DNA of 44,086 nt from an uncultured Clostridia bacterium. Lineage in GTDB: Bacteria > Bacillota > Clostridia > Christensenellales > UBA1242. Shown here one piece after another: positions 22,466 through 30,315 of the stretch. The notes beneath the pieces were generated by a model. That model saw only the letters and a program-made list of their open reading frames with translations. It made no database searches and was not told the origin of the DNA. The translations under genes were made by a program, and so were the position numbers. The number at the start of each line of letters is the position of its first letter. Position 1 is the first letter of the stretch. Location: contig CALVYP010000005.1 of the NCBI GenBank assembly GCA_944372365.1, positions 1 to 44,086 on the forward strand, given 5' to 3'.

Positions 22466-22831
22466 ATGGGATTTTTCGGAAATATTGCACGAGCGCTTGG
22501 TTTTGAAAGCGAAGAGCAGCCAGTTAAAGCAAGAAGAACAAGAAAAACCGAGTCAAAGGCAACCTTTAACTTAAAAAAGGATAAAATTGAAAGGCCGGAT
22601 AAAATCGATGGCATCAGAGTTGTTTATATTGAAAAAATTGATGACATGAAAAAAGCTTTTCAAATTTTTAACAGTGATGAGCCTGTGCTTATCAACATCG
22701 ACTATGCAGACGACAAGAGCAGGGCGCTTGGCTATCTTGAAGGTGCAATGCTCTATGCCAATGGCTCTATGCAGGTGATTGAAGAAAACAGGCTGCTAAT
22801 TTTGCTGCCAGAGGGTGTTGAAATTGAGTAG
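22466..22831 (+). CDS. sepF: Cell division protein SepF
   Basis: SepF bundles FtsZ filaments and tethers them to the membrane at the division septum. The 121-residue product starts with MGFFGNIARALGF, the amphipathic membrane-binding helix, followed by a basic linker (ARRTRKTESKA) and the C-terminal DUF552 domain (IEKIDDMKKAFQIFNSDEPVLINIDYADDKSRALGYLEGAMLYANGS in short blocks, residues about 55-115). The ATG at 22466 has AAGGAGA. In Bacillus, ylmG, ylmH, divIVA and ileS lie between sepF and lspA. Here lspA overlaps the end of sepF, so the cluster is compacted. Confidence 0.93.
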   Translation: MGFFGNIARALGFESEEQPVKARRTRKTESKATFNLKKDKIERPDKIDGIRVVYIEKIDDMKKAFQIFNSDEPVLINIDYADDKSRALGYLEGAMLYANGSMQVIEENRLLILLPEGVEIE

Positions 22832-23333
22832 GCACACTAAATTTTTGTTATGCATAACTTTGCCTATTTTTGCGGCTATGCTTGTTGCAGATTTAGTAAG
22901 CAAGCATTTTATTGATGCGGCGCTGCCACTTGGTGAAAGTGCGCAGTTTTTGCCTGGATTTATAGATATAGTCACTGTTCACAACACTGGCGCAGCGTGG
23001 GGGATCTTTGCAGATTCGCAGGTTGTGCTTATTGTTCTTTCTTTTATTTTTATTACAGTGTTTGTTTGGCTTATGTTTGCCGAAAAGGCAAAAAATCCAC
23101 TTTTTCACATCGCACTCGGTTTAATTTTTGCAGGCAGTTTGGGCAACTTAGTTGATAGGCTGGCGTTTGGATACGTGCGCGACTTTTTGCACTTTGAGTT
23201 TTGGCAGTCGTTTCCAGTTTTCAACATCGCCGACATCTGTTTGACCATTGGCGTGATTATGCTTATAATTTACTTTATCATCTCATTCGTTAAAAAAAGC
23301 AAAAAAAAGGAAAAAATTGAAAAAGAAAATTAA
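22815..23333 (+). CDS. lspA: Lipoprotein signal peptidase (signal peptidase II)
   Basis: LspA is the membrane aspartyl protease that cuts prolipoproteins before the lipidated cysteine. The protein has four hydrophobic segments and the conserved blocks VADLVSKHF, HNTGAAWG, GNLVDRLAFGYVRDFL and FPVFNIADICLTIG, the last two holding the catalytic aspartates. The start is uncertain: GTG 22815, TTG 22818 and TTG 22824 are in frame inside sepF, and GAGGG (22811-22815) best serves 22824. The C-terminus is lysine-rich. One likely substrate is the M1 lipoprotein at 40179-41651. Confidence 0.93.
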   Translation: MLKLSRHTKFLLCITLPIFAAMLVADLVSKHFIDAALPLGESAQFLPGFIDIVTVHNTGAAWGIFADSQVVLIVLSFIFITVFVWLMFAEKAKNPLFHIALGLIFAGSLGNLVDRLAFGYVRDFLHFEFWQSFPVFNIADICLTIGVIMLIIYFIISFVKKSKKKEKIEKEN

Positions 23334-24225
23334 AGTCACTCAAGAAAATTCTGGTAAGCGTTTGGATAGGTTTTTATGCGAGCTATTCACAGATTTTTCG
23401 CGCTCACACATTCAAAACCTGATTGAAAAAGGGCAGGCGACATGCAATGGAGCGGTGGTTAAAACAGGTTACAAAATTAAAGATGGCGATGAAATTGCAA
23501 TCGAAATTCTCCCGCCCGAGCCTTTACAAGCTCAGCCGCAGCAAATCGACTTTGACATAGTTTATCAAGACGATGATTTAATTGTTGTCAACAAACCACA
23601 GGGTTTGGTTGTGCATCCATGTCAAAGCAAAAAAGATGGCACGCTTGTAAATGGTTTGCTTGCAAAAATCAGCAATTTAAGCGGCATAAACGGCATTTTG
23701 CGTCCGGGGATTGTGCACAGGCTTGATAAGGATACAGCTGGGCTTATGCTGGTTGCAAAAAATGATTTCGCGCACAACGCTCTTGCGCAGATGATTAAAG
23801 ATAAAGAAGTAAAACGCAAGTATCTTGCGCTTTTGGATGGAGTTGTGTGGGATGACAGCGGAAAAATCCAAACATTCCTTGCTCGCGATAAAAAGGATAG
23901 AAAAAAATATGCGGTCAGCCAGCAGGGAAAAGAAGCCATCAGTTTGTTTGAAGTTAAGCATCGCTATCAAACCGCAACTTTGGTTGAGTTTTGTTTGATC
24001 ACTGGCAGAACGCATCAAATTAGGGTGCATAGCGCTTACATGGGGCATCCAGTTGTGGGTGATAAGGTTTATGGCAAGGCAGACAAAAGTTTAAACGGCC
24101 AACTTTTGTTTTCATATTCGCTTGAATTTAAGCATCCTAAAACCGGCAAAGTTTTAAAATTTGAATTGCCGCTTCCTGATTATTTTGAAAATTACATAAA
24201 AAAACTTAAAGACTATCAATTATAA
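23317..24225 (+). CDS. rluD: Ribosomal large subunit pseudouridine synthase, RluD type
   Basis: RluA/RluD family enzymes isomerise uridines in 23S rRNA. The 302-residue product starts at TTG 23317, overlapping the lspA end, with AAAGGA upstream. It has an N-terminal S4 domain (GKRLDRFLCELFTDFSRSHIQNLIEKG), then the synthase domain with the catalytic aspartate in GIVHRLDKDTAGLM, and ITGRTHQIRVHSAYMGHPVVGDKVYG. The pairing with lspA is the Bacillus lspA-ylyB order. Which uridines are modified cannot be told from sequence; RluD-like 1911/1915/1917 is the default. Confidence 0.93.
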   Translation: MKKKIKVTQENSGKRLDRFLCELFTDFSRSHIQNLIEKGQATCNGAVVKTGYKIKDGDEIAIEILPPEPLQAQPQQIDFDIVYQDDDLIVVNKPQGLVVHPCQSKKDGTLVNGLLAKISNLSGINGILRPGIVHRLDKDTAGLMLVAKNDFAHNALAQMIKDKEVKRKYLALLDGVVWDDSGKIQTFLARDKKDRKKYAVSQQGKEAISLFEVKHRYQTATLVEFCLITGRTHQIRVHSAYMGHPVVGDKVYGKADKSLNGQLLFSYSLEFKHPKTGKVLKFELPLPDYFENYIKKLKDYQL

Positions 24226-24236
24226 AATTTAAGCAC

Positions 24237-24264
24237 AAAAAAAACGCCCGAAGGCGTTTTTTTA
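24237..24264. terminator. Bidirectional terminator between rluD and 24262 gene
   Basis: AAAACGCC (24241-24248) pairs perfectly with GGCGTTTT (24253-24260) around CGAA, flanked by A8 on the left and T7 on the right. It can serve both convergent genes. Confidence 0.94.
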
Positions 24265-24660
24265 ATATTGAAATTCCGAAACTCGAATATTGCGTTTTGC
24301 TCTTTCTGCTTCCATATAATTTGAAAACATATCTCTCACGCGGTAAGGGTTTGCAATATGCCTAAGTTTAAATACTTGTTGGCGCTCATCGTTTGAATAT
24401 AAAATAACTGTGCCAGTGCCAAAAATTTTATCAAAAAGCGATTGATGCAAAGAAATATCTTGAATACGATAAACATTCACTTCTTCTACTGCTGTGTAAA
24501 GAAGGCCAATGTCTGAAAAAACTTTAAACCATTTTTCGCCGTTTTTAATCAGCGAGTATCTTGTAAATGACCATGGCAAACCGAAATATCTTTTTCTATC
24601 TTTCCAAATAAGTTCTGCTTCAACGCCATATTTTCTTTTAACTTTTTTATTTTTATCCAT
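24262..24660 (-). CDS. Bacterial PH-domain-like protein
   Basis: The 132-residue product resembles the bacterial pleckstrin-homology-like domain (bPH_2/DUF304): a W-x-F-x-R-Y-S-L strand pair, then EEVNVYRIQDISLHQSLFDKIFGTGTV, the typical signature in which a hydrophobic strand leads to D-x-x-x-x-S-L-x-x-x-x-x-G-x-G. Unlike most members, it lacks the flanking transmembrane helices, so it should be cytosolic. The N-terminus is strongly basic (MDKNKKVKRKYG). The ATG at 24660 has AGAGGTG upstream on the minus strand. Its function is unknown; no conserved neighbour helps. Confidence 0.72.
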   Translation of the reverse strand: MDKNKKVKRKYGVEAELIWKDRKRYFGLPWSFTRYSLIKNGEKWFKVFSDIGLLYTAVEEVNVYRIQDISLHQSLFDKIFGTGTVILYSNDERQQVFKLRHIANPYRVRDMFSNYMEAERAKRNIRVSEFQY

Positions 24661-24705
24661 AGCACACCTCTATTGATATTTTAACTAAAAAAAACAAAAA
24701 AGTAA

Positions 24706-24742
24706 AGAAAAAAGCCCAAAAAAATTGTTTTTGGGCTCTTTT
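24706..24742. terminator. Bidirectional terminator-like hairpin
   Basis: AGCCCAAAAA (24713-24722) pairs with TTTTTGGGCT (24728-24737), with A-rich and T-rich flanks. On the minus strand it ends the 24753-24947 gene. Confidence 0.85.
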
Positions 24743-24752
24743 TATGCATATT

Positions 24753-24947
24753 TTAGCATTTGTTCATGCAATTTGAACCACCGCAGCAGCCGCAAAGCAC
24801 TAAAATTAACAACAGCGTGCAAATATCAATTCCGCAACCGTTGCCGTTGCCACAGCCGCAGCATTGCAAAAGCATAAGAAGAACTAAAATTGAGCAGCAG
24901 TCGCATCCGCAACCATTTCCGCCGCCAAAACCTCCAAAAAAGTTCAT
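24753..24947 (-). CDS. Gly/Cys-rich 64-residue protein, coat-like
   Basis: This microprotein has 14 cysteines and 15 glycines in 64 residues. It contains an internal duplication: GNGCGCDCCSILVLLMLLQCC (in part, residues 11-30) and GNGCGIDICTLLLILVLCGCC (in part, residues 36-55), each a Cys/Gly turn followed by a short Leu-rich helix. Similar proteins in clostridial genomes are annotated as chorion-class high-cysteine proteins and are suspected coat components; that is family knowledge with little experiment behind it. The ATG at 24947 has a perfect AGGAGG 5 bases upstream. The gene is divergent from the large surface protein gene across a 220-base spacer containing a long inverted repeat. Confidence 0.78.
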   Translation of the reverse strand: MNFFGGFGGGNGCGCDCCSILVLLMLLQCCGCGNGNGCGIDICTLLLILVLCGCCGGSNCMNKC

Positions 24948-24977
24948 ATGTACCTCCTAAAATTTGTCCTTTTGTGT

Positions 24978-25033
24978 GAGTGTGCTTACACATTATCATA
25001 CTATTAAAAATTGTTAAAATGTGTTACACACTC
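24978..25033. repeat. Long inverted repeat between divergent genes
   Basis: The left arm (24978-24994, GAGTGTGCTTACACATT) and right arm (25018-25033, AATGTGTTACACACTC) are complementary except for a one-base insertion and a mismatch, with a 23-base AT-rich spacer. Seven T follow the right arm. It could be a shared operator for the two divergent genes, or an isolated hairpin. Nothing else is visible between 24948 and 25101 apart from the ribosome binding site of the minus-strand gene. Confidence 0.6.
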
Positions 25034-25101
25034 TTTTTTTGTTTACATACATTTGTCATTTTGGCACAAAATATTTTTAATCAAAAAATCACCAAATTTG
25101 A

Positions 25102-25130
25102 TTGACTTTAAGCGCAAATTATATTAGAAT
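25102..25130 (+). promoter_or_regulatory. Promoter of the surface protein gene
   Basis: TTGACT (25102-25107), 17-base spacer, TAGAAT (25125-25130). Confidence 0.75.
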
Positions 25131-25167
25131 AGGTTGTTACTAAATTACGATTTGCTAAGGGGTAGAT

Positions 25168-28100
25168 ATGATTAAGAACAGAACTATTAAAAACAAACAT
25201 TTGTATAAAGGAGTAACTCTTGCTTTTGCGGGCATTTTGGCATCATCCTTTTTGCCAGTAAACCTTATTCAGGTTAAAGCCGATCATTTATTAGGTGGGA
25301 TAGGCAGCGAGGCAATTTTTGTTGAAAATGCTCAGTCGGTTGCAAACAAGGGTTCTACATATGAAATTAGGGCAGCTTACTTTGGCTCTGACGAACAGAT
25401 ACCTGTGGGTTTGGGTGATTATGCCGTTTACATTGGAAGAAATTATGACGGCGCAAACACAATTGAGGCGATTACATCAAGCGTTACAGTAACCTATGCT
25501 TCTTCTGGCCAGCAAGTGGCAGTTCAGGCAAACGAGCCAGCTACAATCATCAGTCAGCTTAGCTCAGATGCAGCCACCGCTGTTTACGGCACGGTAGAGC
25601 TTAAAAACGCTGGCGAATATGTTGTCACTTACAACTTTGATGTAACGGTGAATGGCGAAGAAAAAAGCTTTTCAACCGACTATATTGTTTACAGCGAAAT
25701 CACAACTGCTTATTTTGAATTCGATGAAAACGACACCAACATCGTGCCAAGCGTTTATGATGTTTCAATGCAAAAAGACGGCTTGAAAGATATCGTTCTT
25801 CCTATTCCAACGCTTTTTGACAGAAACGAAGAAGAAGTTGAAGATGTTAAATATGTTTTAAACAACGAAGCAGTTCCACAAGAAGGCGATGTTGTTAAAA
25901 TTTCTGTTTCAGGCGGCAAAAAAGCGGTTGTTGTTGAACAGAGCGAAGGAAAATATTACATCGACAGCAAATATTTCACGCCAGATGCAGCAGAATTTGC
26001 AGGTTTTGGCAACTATTCCATCAGCTTTGATTACTATGTTGGCGGACAGTTCATCACATCAATCACCAAATCATTTACAGTTGCAGAAAACTACTATGAA
26101 GACTATCAACTTAAGCTTGTTCAAAACTCTTCACTTTCATCTGCAATCACAAATGTTGGGGTGACTCTTCCAACAATTTCAGGTCAAACAAGTGAAGACT
26201 CTTCTCCAGCAAATGAAAGTGTTGCAATCAGCTACACCGTTCAAGCTTACAGGCGTGATTCCAACAATGAATTCACCGAAACCAAAGAAAACAGCATTGT
26301 TGACGGCGTGTTCACACCATGGGCAAATGGCTCTTATAGAATCACTTACACTGCAACTGACTTCTATGGCAACACACAAACACTTGAATTCCGTATTGAC
26401 GGCGTAAAAGACAGCCAAGCACCAAAAGTTTACATGTATGATGCTTCCATTGATCTGCAAAATGACGAGACAAGCAGCACAGATAGTGAAGAGGAAGTTG
26501 CTTATCCAGATGCTTCCAGCGCACTTAAATCAAAAACTTCTGTAAACAATGTTGTCATCTTTGCTATTGCGGCAACTGACAATGTTTCAGCACTTGAAAA
26601 CCTTTCTATGAAAAGAGTGATTAAAAGCTCTTCAAGAGAGATTACAATCAATGATTACAATGATAAAAACCTCATCTTTGATTATGAATGGGACACATTC
26701 CTTGCAAACAACGAATATATCAGGCAAAAGCTTGAAGATGCAATGGTTGAAACTTCTTCACAGCAAGCAGTTGAAGCATGGTTGCTGGAACACAATTTCT
26801 TGTTTGTTTCAAACAATGTTGAAGATAAGGATAAAGAAGGCTATGCATATCTTGATGTTACAGTAAGCGGCGGAAGCATGCTCCCAGGTTCGTCTACTGG
26901 AACTTCTTACACTGTTCTTTACAGCGCAGAAGATGAAGCAGGCAACGAAAGCACGGTGCTTTCATATGACATCTCCATTGTAAGTGGCGACGCTTTCAAC
27001 GATGATGTTGCTCCTGAAATCAGCTTTGCAACAAATCTTAAAAACTCTTATAGGGCAAACTCAATCATCACATTCGACGCGCCAACTGCCAGCGACGATA
27101 ACGACACCAGAATGGATATTACAACCGAATATTTCTTCACCGGTGAAAAAGGAGATTACACGTCAATCGTAATTGAGGATGATGAGTATAAGATCGATCT
27201 TTCTCAAATCAATCAAGCAATCTATGAAGATGATGTTCCAAACAAAGTGACAATTCTTGTTACTACAAAAGATGATTATGGCAATAAAGGCGAGTGGCGC
27301 AAAGAAATTGCAATCGCCGATGTTCAAGACAGTCAAGCTCCAACAATTATTATGGAGTCTTATGGCACTGACAATTCAGCGCCTATAAAGCAAATGTCAG
27401 ACATAATTCTTCCAACAATTGTTTTGCATGACGACAATGTTCAATATCTCAACGCAGAAGTTTATGTAAACAGAGTTGAAAAAGTTGAAGACGAAGAAGG
27501 CGAGGTTACAAAAGTTGAAACTCCAATCACTGTTTTCGGCAAAAACGAAACAAGAAGTGGCAATCGCTACACATTGACGGCAGGCAAGGTGACTGCATCA
27601 TATGTTGGAGATTATCAAGTTAAAGTTGTAATCACCGACGCTGGAAACAACCAAATCACAACATTCTATAATTATCAAGTTGTTGGCTCAGGCACAGTTG
27701 GAGATCCTACAATTCTTCCAGGCTTGATTGATGAGAGCGGCGACAAAGAAGCCGGCGAGGCGATCGACCTTGGCACTCCAACCATCTCTTATCAGCTTGC
27801 TGGCGATCAATATGATATTTTCGGTGTTAGCGACGACAGCTCAAATTCTGCAACAGATTACAACATCAATGTTGTAGGCGATTCTCCATCAACATATCGC
27901 TTTAACGAAAATGAAGAAAACACATTCACACCTTATGAACCGGGTGTTTACAGATTGCAATACAGTGTTAATGTAAGCGTGTTTGACACAGATGTGTTTG
28001 TAAAGAATGCAGACGGCACTGCTGTTGTTGAAAAAGAAAATGCCAACAACCAAGTTAAACCACTTGCAAACGGTGACTTTGTTATCGTTTCAACAACTGA

Positions 28101-29247
28101 AAAGGTTGTTAAATATGCAATCAAAGACGAAACACAATATTTGGTTTATGATCTTTCAAGCAAGCTCAGCGGATTTGAAAACATATTTGGGCAATATATT
28201 GAAAAAGATTCTGTAAAATATTATCTCACAATTGATGGCGAACTTAAATTTATTGCTAAAAATGGGCAACAGTTGCAATTCAGCCTTACAAGCGAGAGCG
28301 CTGACAACCTTTCAATAGATGGAACGGCAGAAACTCTTGCTAGCTCAACCACTCTTGCAAGCGATGCTTATACTGCATACTACAACAAACCAAGCAAAAT
28401 TTATAAACTGACGGTTGTTGATTCAACTGCTCCTGAAATTTTAACAGAATATCAATATCCAGAAACCGCTGCGAAAGACGAATGGGTTCAAATTCAAAAA
28501 GTTGAAGCAAAAGATAACTCTGTAAAAGGCATCAACCTTGAAAAGAGCTATGTCATCATCCAGTATAAAGGCGGAGAGACATCATTCTCAACTCAATATT
28601 ATCTCAACAGATGGACTGAGGCAGACGGCTATAACGCAGAGACTGGAAACATTGATTATCAACTCACTCGTGACGGTAATTACACAATAACTTACTATGT
28701 ATATGATCATCACAACAATGTAAACAGCGATGTAACTCACACAATCAAAGTTGGTGACACAAAGTCGCCAGAAATCAAAACCGATGATGATTTTGTTGCT
28801 AAAAAGCAAGAACTTGGCTCTACATTAACCTTAGATTTAAGCAAAGTTCACATCAGCGATGAAGAAACTGATGAAGCAAAACTTTGGGAAACTTTGGAAA
28901 TTGAAGTGATCAACACTGCAAGCGGCAGCGAACCACTTAAAAACATTGCAGACGCAAGTGAAAACAGATACAGCTTTAAACTTGACGAAGCAGGCACATA
29001 CAAGATTGAAATTTCAGTCACTGACGATGCAGGCTGGACAACCACTCACACTGTTGAATTTGAAGTTTCAACAGAGGCAGATGGCGGAGTTGAAATTTAC
29101 GAAATCATCGGCATAATCTTAATTGTTGTGGCAGTGCTTGTTGTTGCTGGTGTGGTTGCATTCTTTGTAATCAACAAAGTTAAAAAGAACAAAAAAGCAA
29201 AAGGCAAAGCTGCAAAAAAAGATAAAAACGACAAAATCGTTAAATAA
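25168..29247 (+). CDS. Large surface protein with tandem Ig-like domains
   Basis: The 1359-residue product is secreted and membrane-anchored. A signal peptide (residues 1 to about 38, ending VKA) follows a basic start. The C-terminus has one hydrophobic helix (IIGIILIVVAVLVVAGVVAFF) and a lysine-rich cytoplasmic tail (KKNKKAKGKAAKKDKNDK); there is no LPXTG. The body is built of beta-rich modules of 100-350 residues, whose starts are marked by the phrase D-x-x-[AS]-P-x-[IV]: DSQAPKV, DDVAPEI, DSQAPTI, DSTAPEI and DTKSPEI. That phrase is typical of bacterial Ig-like/cadherin-like repeats. The protein is acidic and rich in Thr, Asp and Asn, with almost no Cys. It is probably an adhesin or envelope scaffold; the ligand is unknown. 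The ATG at 25168 follows AAGGGG, and the gene is monocistronic. Confidence 0.85.
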   Translation: MIKNRTIKNKHLYKGVTLAFAGILASSFLPVNLIQVKADHLLGGIGSEAIFVENAQSVANKGSTYEIRAAYFGSDEQIPVGLGDYAVYIGRNYDGANTIEAITSSVTVTYASSGQQVAVQANEPATIISQLSSDAATAVYGTVELKNAGEYVVTYNFDVTVNGEEKSFSTDYIVYSEITTAYFEFDENDTNIVPSVYDVSMQKDGLKDIVLPIPTLFDRNEEEVEDVKYVLNNEAVPQEGDVVKISVSGGKKAVVVEQSEGKYYIDSKYFTPDAAEFAGFGNYSISFDYYVGGQFITSITKSFTVAENYYEDYQLKLVQNSSLSSAITNVGVTLPTISGQTSEDSSPANESVAISYTVQAYRRDSNNEFTETKENSIVDGVFTPWANGSYRITYTATDFYGNTQTLEFRIDGVKDSQAPKVYMYDASIDLQNDETSSTDSEEEVAYPDASSALKSKTSVNNVVIFAIAATDNVSALENLSMKRVIKSSSREITINDYNDKNLIFDYEWDTFLANNEYIRQKLEDAMVETSSQQAVEAWLLEHNFLFVSNNVEDKDKEGYAYLDVTVSGGSMLPGSSTGTSYTVLYSAEDEAGNESTVLSYDISIVSGDAFNDDVAPEISFATNLKNSYRANSIITFDAPTASDDNDTRMDITTEYFFTGEKGDYTSIVIEDDEYKIDLSQINQAIYEDDVPNKVTILVTTKDDYGNKGEWRKEIAIADVQDSQAPTIIMESYGTDNSAPIKQMSDIILPTIVLHDDNVQYLNAEVYVNRVEKVEDEEGEVTKVETPITVFGKNETRSGNRYTLTAGKVTASYVGDYQVKVVITDAGNNQITTFYNYQVVGSGTVGDPTILPGLIDESGDKEAGEAIDLGTPTISYQLAGDQYDIFGVSDDSSNSATDYNINVVGDSPSTYRFNENEENTFTPYEPGVYRLQYSVNVSVFDTDVFVKNADGTAVVEKENANNQVKPLANGDFVIVSTTEKVVKYAIKDETQYLVYDLSSKLSGFENIFGQYIEKDSVKYYLTIDGELKFIAKNGQQLQFSLTSESADNLSIDGTAETLASSTTLASDAYTAYYNKPSKIYKLTVVDSTAPEILTEYQYPETAAKDEWVQIQKVEAKDNSVKGINLEKSYVIIQYKGGETSFSTQYYLNRWTEADGYNAETGNIDYQLTRDGNYTITYYVYDHHNNVNSDVTHTIKVGDTKSPEIKTDDDFVAKKQELGSTLTLDLSKVHISDEETDEAKLWETLEIEVINTASGSEPLKNIADASENRYSFKLDEAGTYKIEISVTDDAGWTTTHTVEFEVSTEADGGVEIYEIIGIILIVVAVLVVAGVVAFFVINKVKKNKKAKGKAAKKDKNDKIVK

Positions 29248-29279
29248 CAAAAAAAGCACTTAGTTTAAGTGCTTTTTTT
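29247..29279 (+). terminator. Terminator after the surface protein gene
   Basis: A 12-bp stem (29251-29262 with 29266-29277) with a 3-base loop ends in T7. The -35 of the rplU promoter begins 2 bases later. Confidence 0.93.
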
Positions 29280-29280
29280 C

Positions 29281-29310
29281 TTGACAAATGCACACCCAGT
29301 CTGCTATAAT
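29281..29310 (+). promoter_or_regulatory. Promoter of rplU-prp-rpmA
   Basis: Perfect TTGACA (29281-29286), 18-base spacer, TGC then perfect TATAAT (29305-29310). Confidence 0.88.
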
Positions 29311-29316
29311 TGCATC

Positions 29317-29389
29317 GTATCCGCATAGAACTGGTTTTAAGTGGCTTGCGCCCACCATGATAGCGAGTTTGGTTAGAGGAGGTAAAAAT
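29317..29389 (+). promoter_or_regulatory. Possible L21-type ribosomal protein leader
   Basis: A 73-base leader separates the promoter from rplU. GTGG (29341-29344) can pair with CCAC (29352-29355), and AACT (29330-29333) with AGTT (29366-29369) around it, leaving the AGGAGG free. An L21 leader upstream of rplU is known in Firmicutes, but I could not match its consensus by eye, so this is position plus foldability only. Confidence 0.35.
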
Positions 29390-29695
29390 ATGTTCGCAGT
29401 TGTTGCTACTGGCGGCAAACAATACAATGTTCAAGTTGGCGAAACAATTAAAGTTGAAAAACTTGATGCCAAAGTTGGCGATAAAGTTAAACTTGATGTA
29501 TTGATGATTGCCGATGAAAACGGCTCTAAAGTTGGCGATAAATTGAAAAATGCTGTTTGCGAAGCACAAGTTGTTGCTCATGGCAAAGCAGACAAAATTG
29601 TTGTTTTCAAATATAAAGCCAAGAAAAACGAGCGTAAAAAACAGGGACACAGACAACCATACACTGAAATTAAAATTCTGTCTGTGAAAGGTTAA
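29390..29695 (+). CDS. rplU: 50S ribosomal protein L21
   Basis: L21 binds 23S rRNA domain I. The true start is ATG 29390 behind AGAGGAGG, giving MFAVVATGGKQYNVQVGETIKVEKL, the standard N-terminus. An in-frame ATG at 29288 would translate through the promoter and leader and is rejected. The 101-residue protein has the usual closing GHRQPYTEIKI motif. It is first in rplU-prp-rpmA, the conserved Firmicutes arrangement. Confidence 0.97.
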   Translation: MFAVVATGGKQYNVQVGETIKVEKLDAKVGDKVKLDVLMIADENGSKVGDKLKNAVCEAQVVAHGKADKIVVFKYKAKKNERKKQGHRQPYTEIKILSVKG

Positions 29696-29696
29696 A

Positions 29697-30011
29697 ATGA
29701 CAAAAATAAAATTCACTCGCAAAAATTCAAGGTTTGTGGCGTTTAAGCTTTCAGGGCATACGGGCAAGGCAGAGGCAGGCAAGGATGTGCTTTGCAGCGC
29801 GCTGTCAACAGCCTCGCAAATGGCGGTTGTTGCAATTTGTGAAGTTGCCAATATGCAAGCCGATGTGCAAATTAAGGATGGGTTTTTAAGCCTAGCAGTT
29901 CAAAATCCATCCGAGCAATCAGATTTGATTATCACCGCTTTATACAAAACCTTGCAAAGCATTTGCGAAGATCAAAAAAAATATGTAAAGTTGGAGGTTG
30001 AAGATGTTTAA
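29697..30011 (+). CDS. prp: Ribosomal-processing cysteine protease Prp
   Basis: Prp removes the N-terminal extension of ribosomal protein L27, a step shown to be essential in Staphylococcus aureus. The 104-residue product has the catalytic His21 in [15 protein letters not shown] and Cys33 at its end, followed by SALSTASQ, which matches the family dyad spacing. The substrate is encoded next door: the L27 at 30004-30282 carries the expected cleavable extension. The gene starts 1 base after the rplU stop and overlaps the rpmA start, so the three are translated as a block. Confidence 0.94.
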   Translation: MTKIKFTRKNSRFVAFKLSGHTGKAEAGKDVLCSALSTASQMAVVAICEVANMQADVQIKDGFLSLAVQNPSEQSDLIITALYKTLQSICEDQKKYVKLEVEDV

Positions 30012-30282
30012 AATAAATATTCAACTTTTTGCTCACCACAAAGGTGGTGGAAGCACCAAAAACGGAAGAGATTCTGCTGGCAAACGCCTTGGCGTTAAAG
30101 CTGGTGATGGACAGAGAGTTTTGGCTGGCTCAATTATTGTTCGCCAAAGAGGCACAGAGATATATCCAGGCGCAAATGTAGGGATCGGCAAAGATTACAC
30201 TTTGTTTGCTCTTAAAGATGGGGCTGTTAAGTTTGGTTCTTCAAAAGGCAAAAAGATTGTTTCAGTTTTAGAAAATATTTAA
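30004..30282 (+). CDS. rpmA: 50S ribosomal protein L27 with Prp-cleaved extension
   Basis: L27 reaches the peptidyl-transferase centre with its N-terminus. The ATG at 30004 has GGAGG (29993-29997) upstream; a TTG at 29998 is rejected. The product begins MFKINIQLF and then [15 protein letters not shown]. The first part is the extension, and Prp should cut between F9 and A10 to expose the mature N-terminus. The core ([31 protein letters not shown], in blocks) is typical. The gene obg, which often follows, is absent; a DNA glycosylase gene comes next. Confidence 0.97.
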   Translation: MFKINIQLFAHHKGGGSTKNGRDSAGKRLGVKAGDGQRVLAGSIIVRQRGTEIYPGANVGIGKDYTLFALKDGAVKFGSSKGKKIVSVLENI

Positions 30283-30285
30283 TTT

Positions 30286-30313
30286 TTTCCCTGCAATTTG
30301 CGGGGATTTTTTG
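30286..30313 (+). terminator. Probable terminator after rpmA
   Basis: TCCC and TGC (30288-30294) face GC and GGGGA (30300-30306), followed by six T. The stem is imperfect but has the right shape and place. Confidence 0.7.
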
Positions 30314-30315
30314 TT

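Noticed and set aside
24760..24960. Plus-strand Gln/Pro-rich 66-codon frame
   Set aside because: It is the complement of the Gly/Cys-rich gene, which has a perfect AGGAGG on the minus strand; the repeat structure explains the low complexity.
29288..29389. N-terminal extension of L21 from the ATG at 29288
   Set aside because: It would translate through the -10 box and leader; the family N-terminus begins at 29390 behind a strong binding site.
29240..29851. 203-codon minus-strand frame
   Set aside because: It covers rplU, its leader and part of prp on the opposite strand; no start signal and no recognisable protein.
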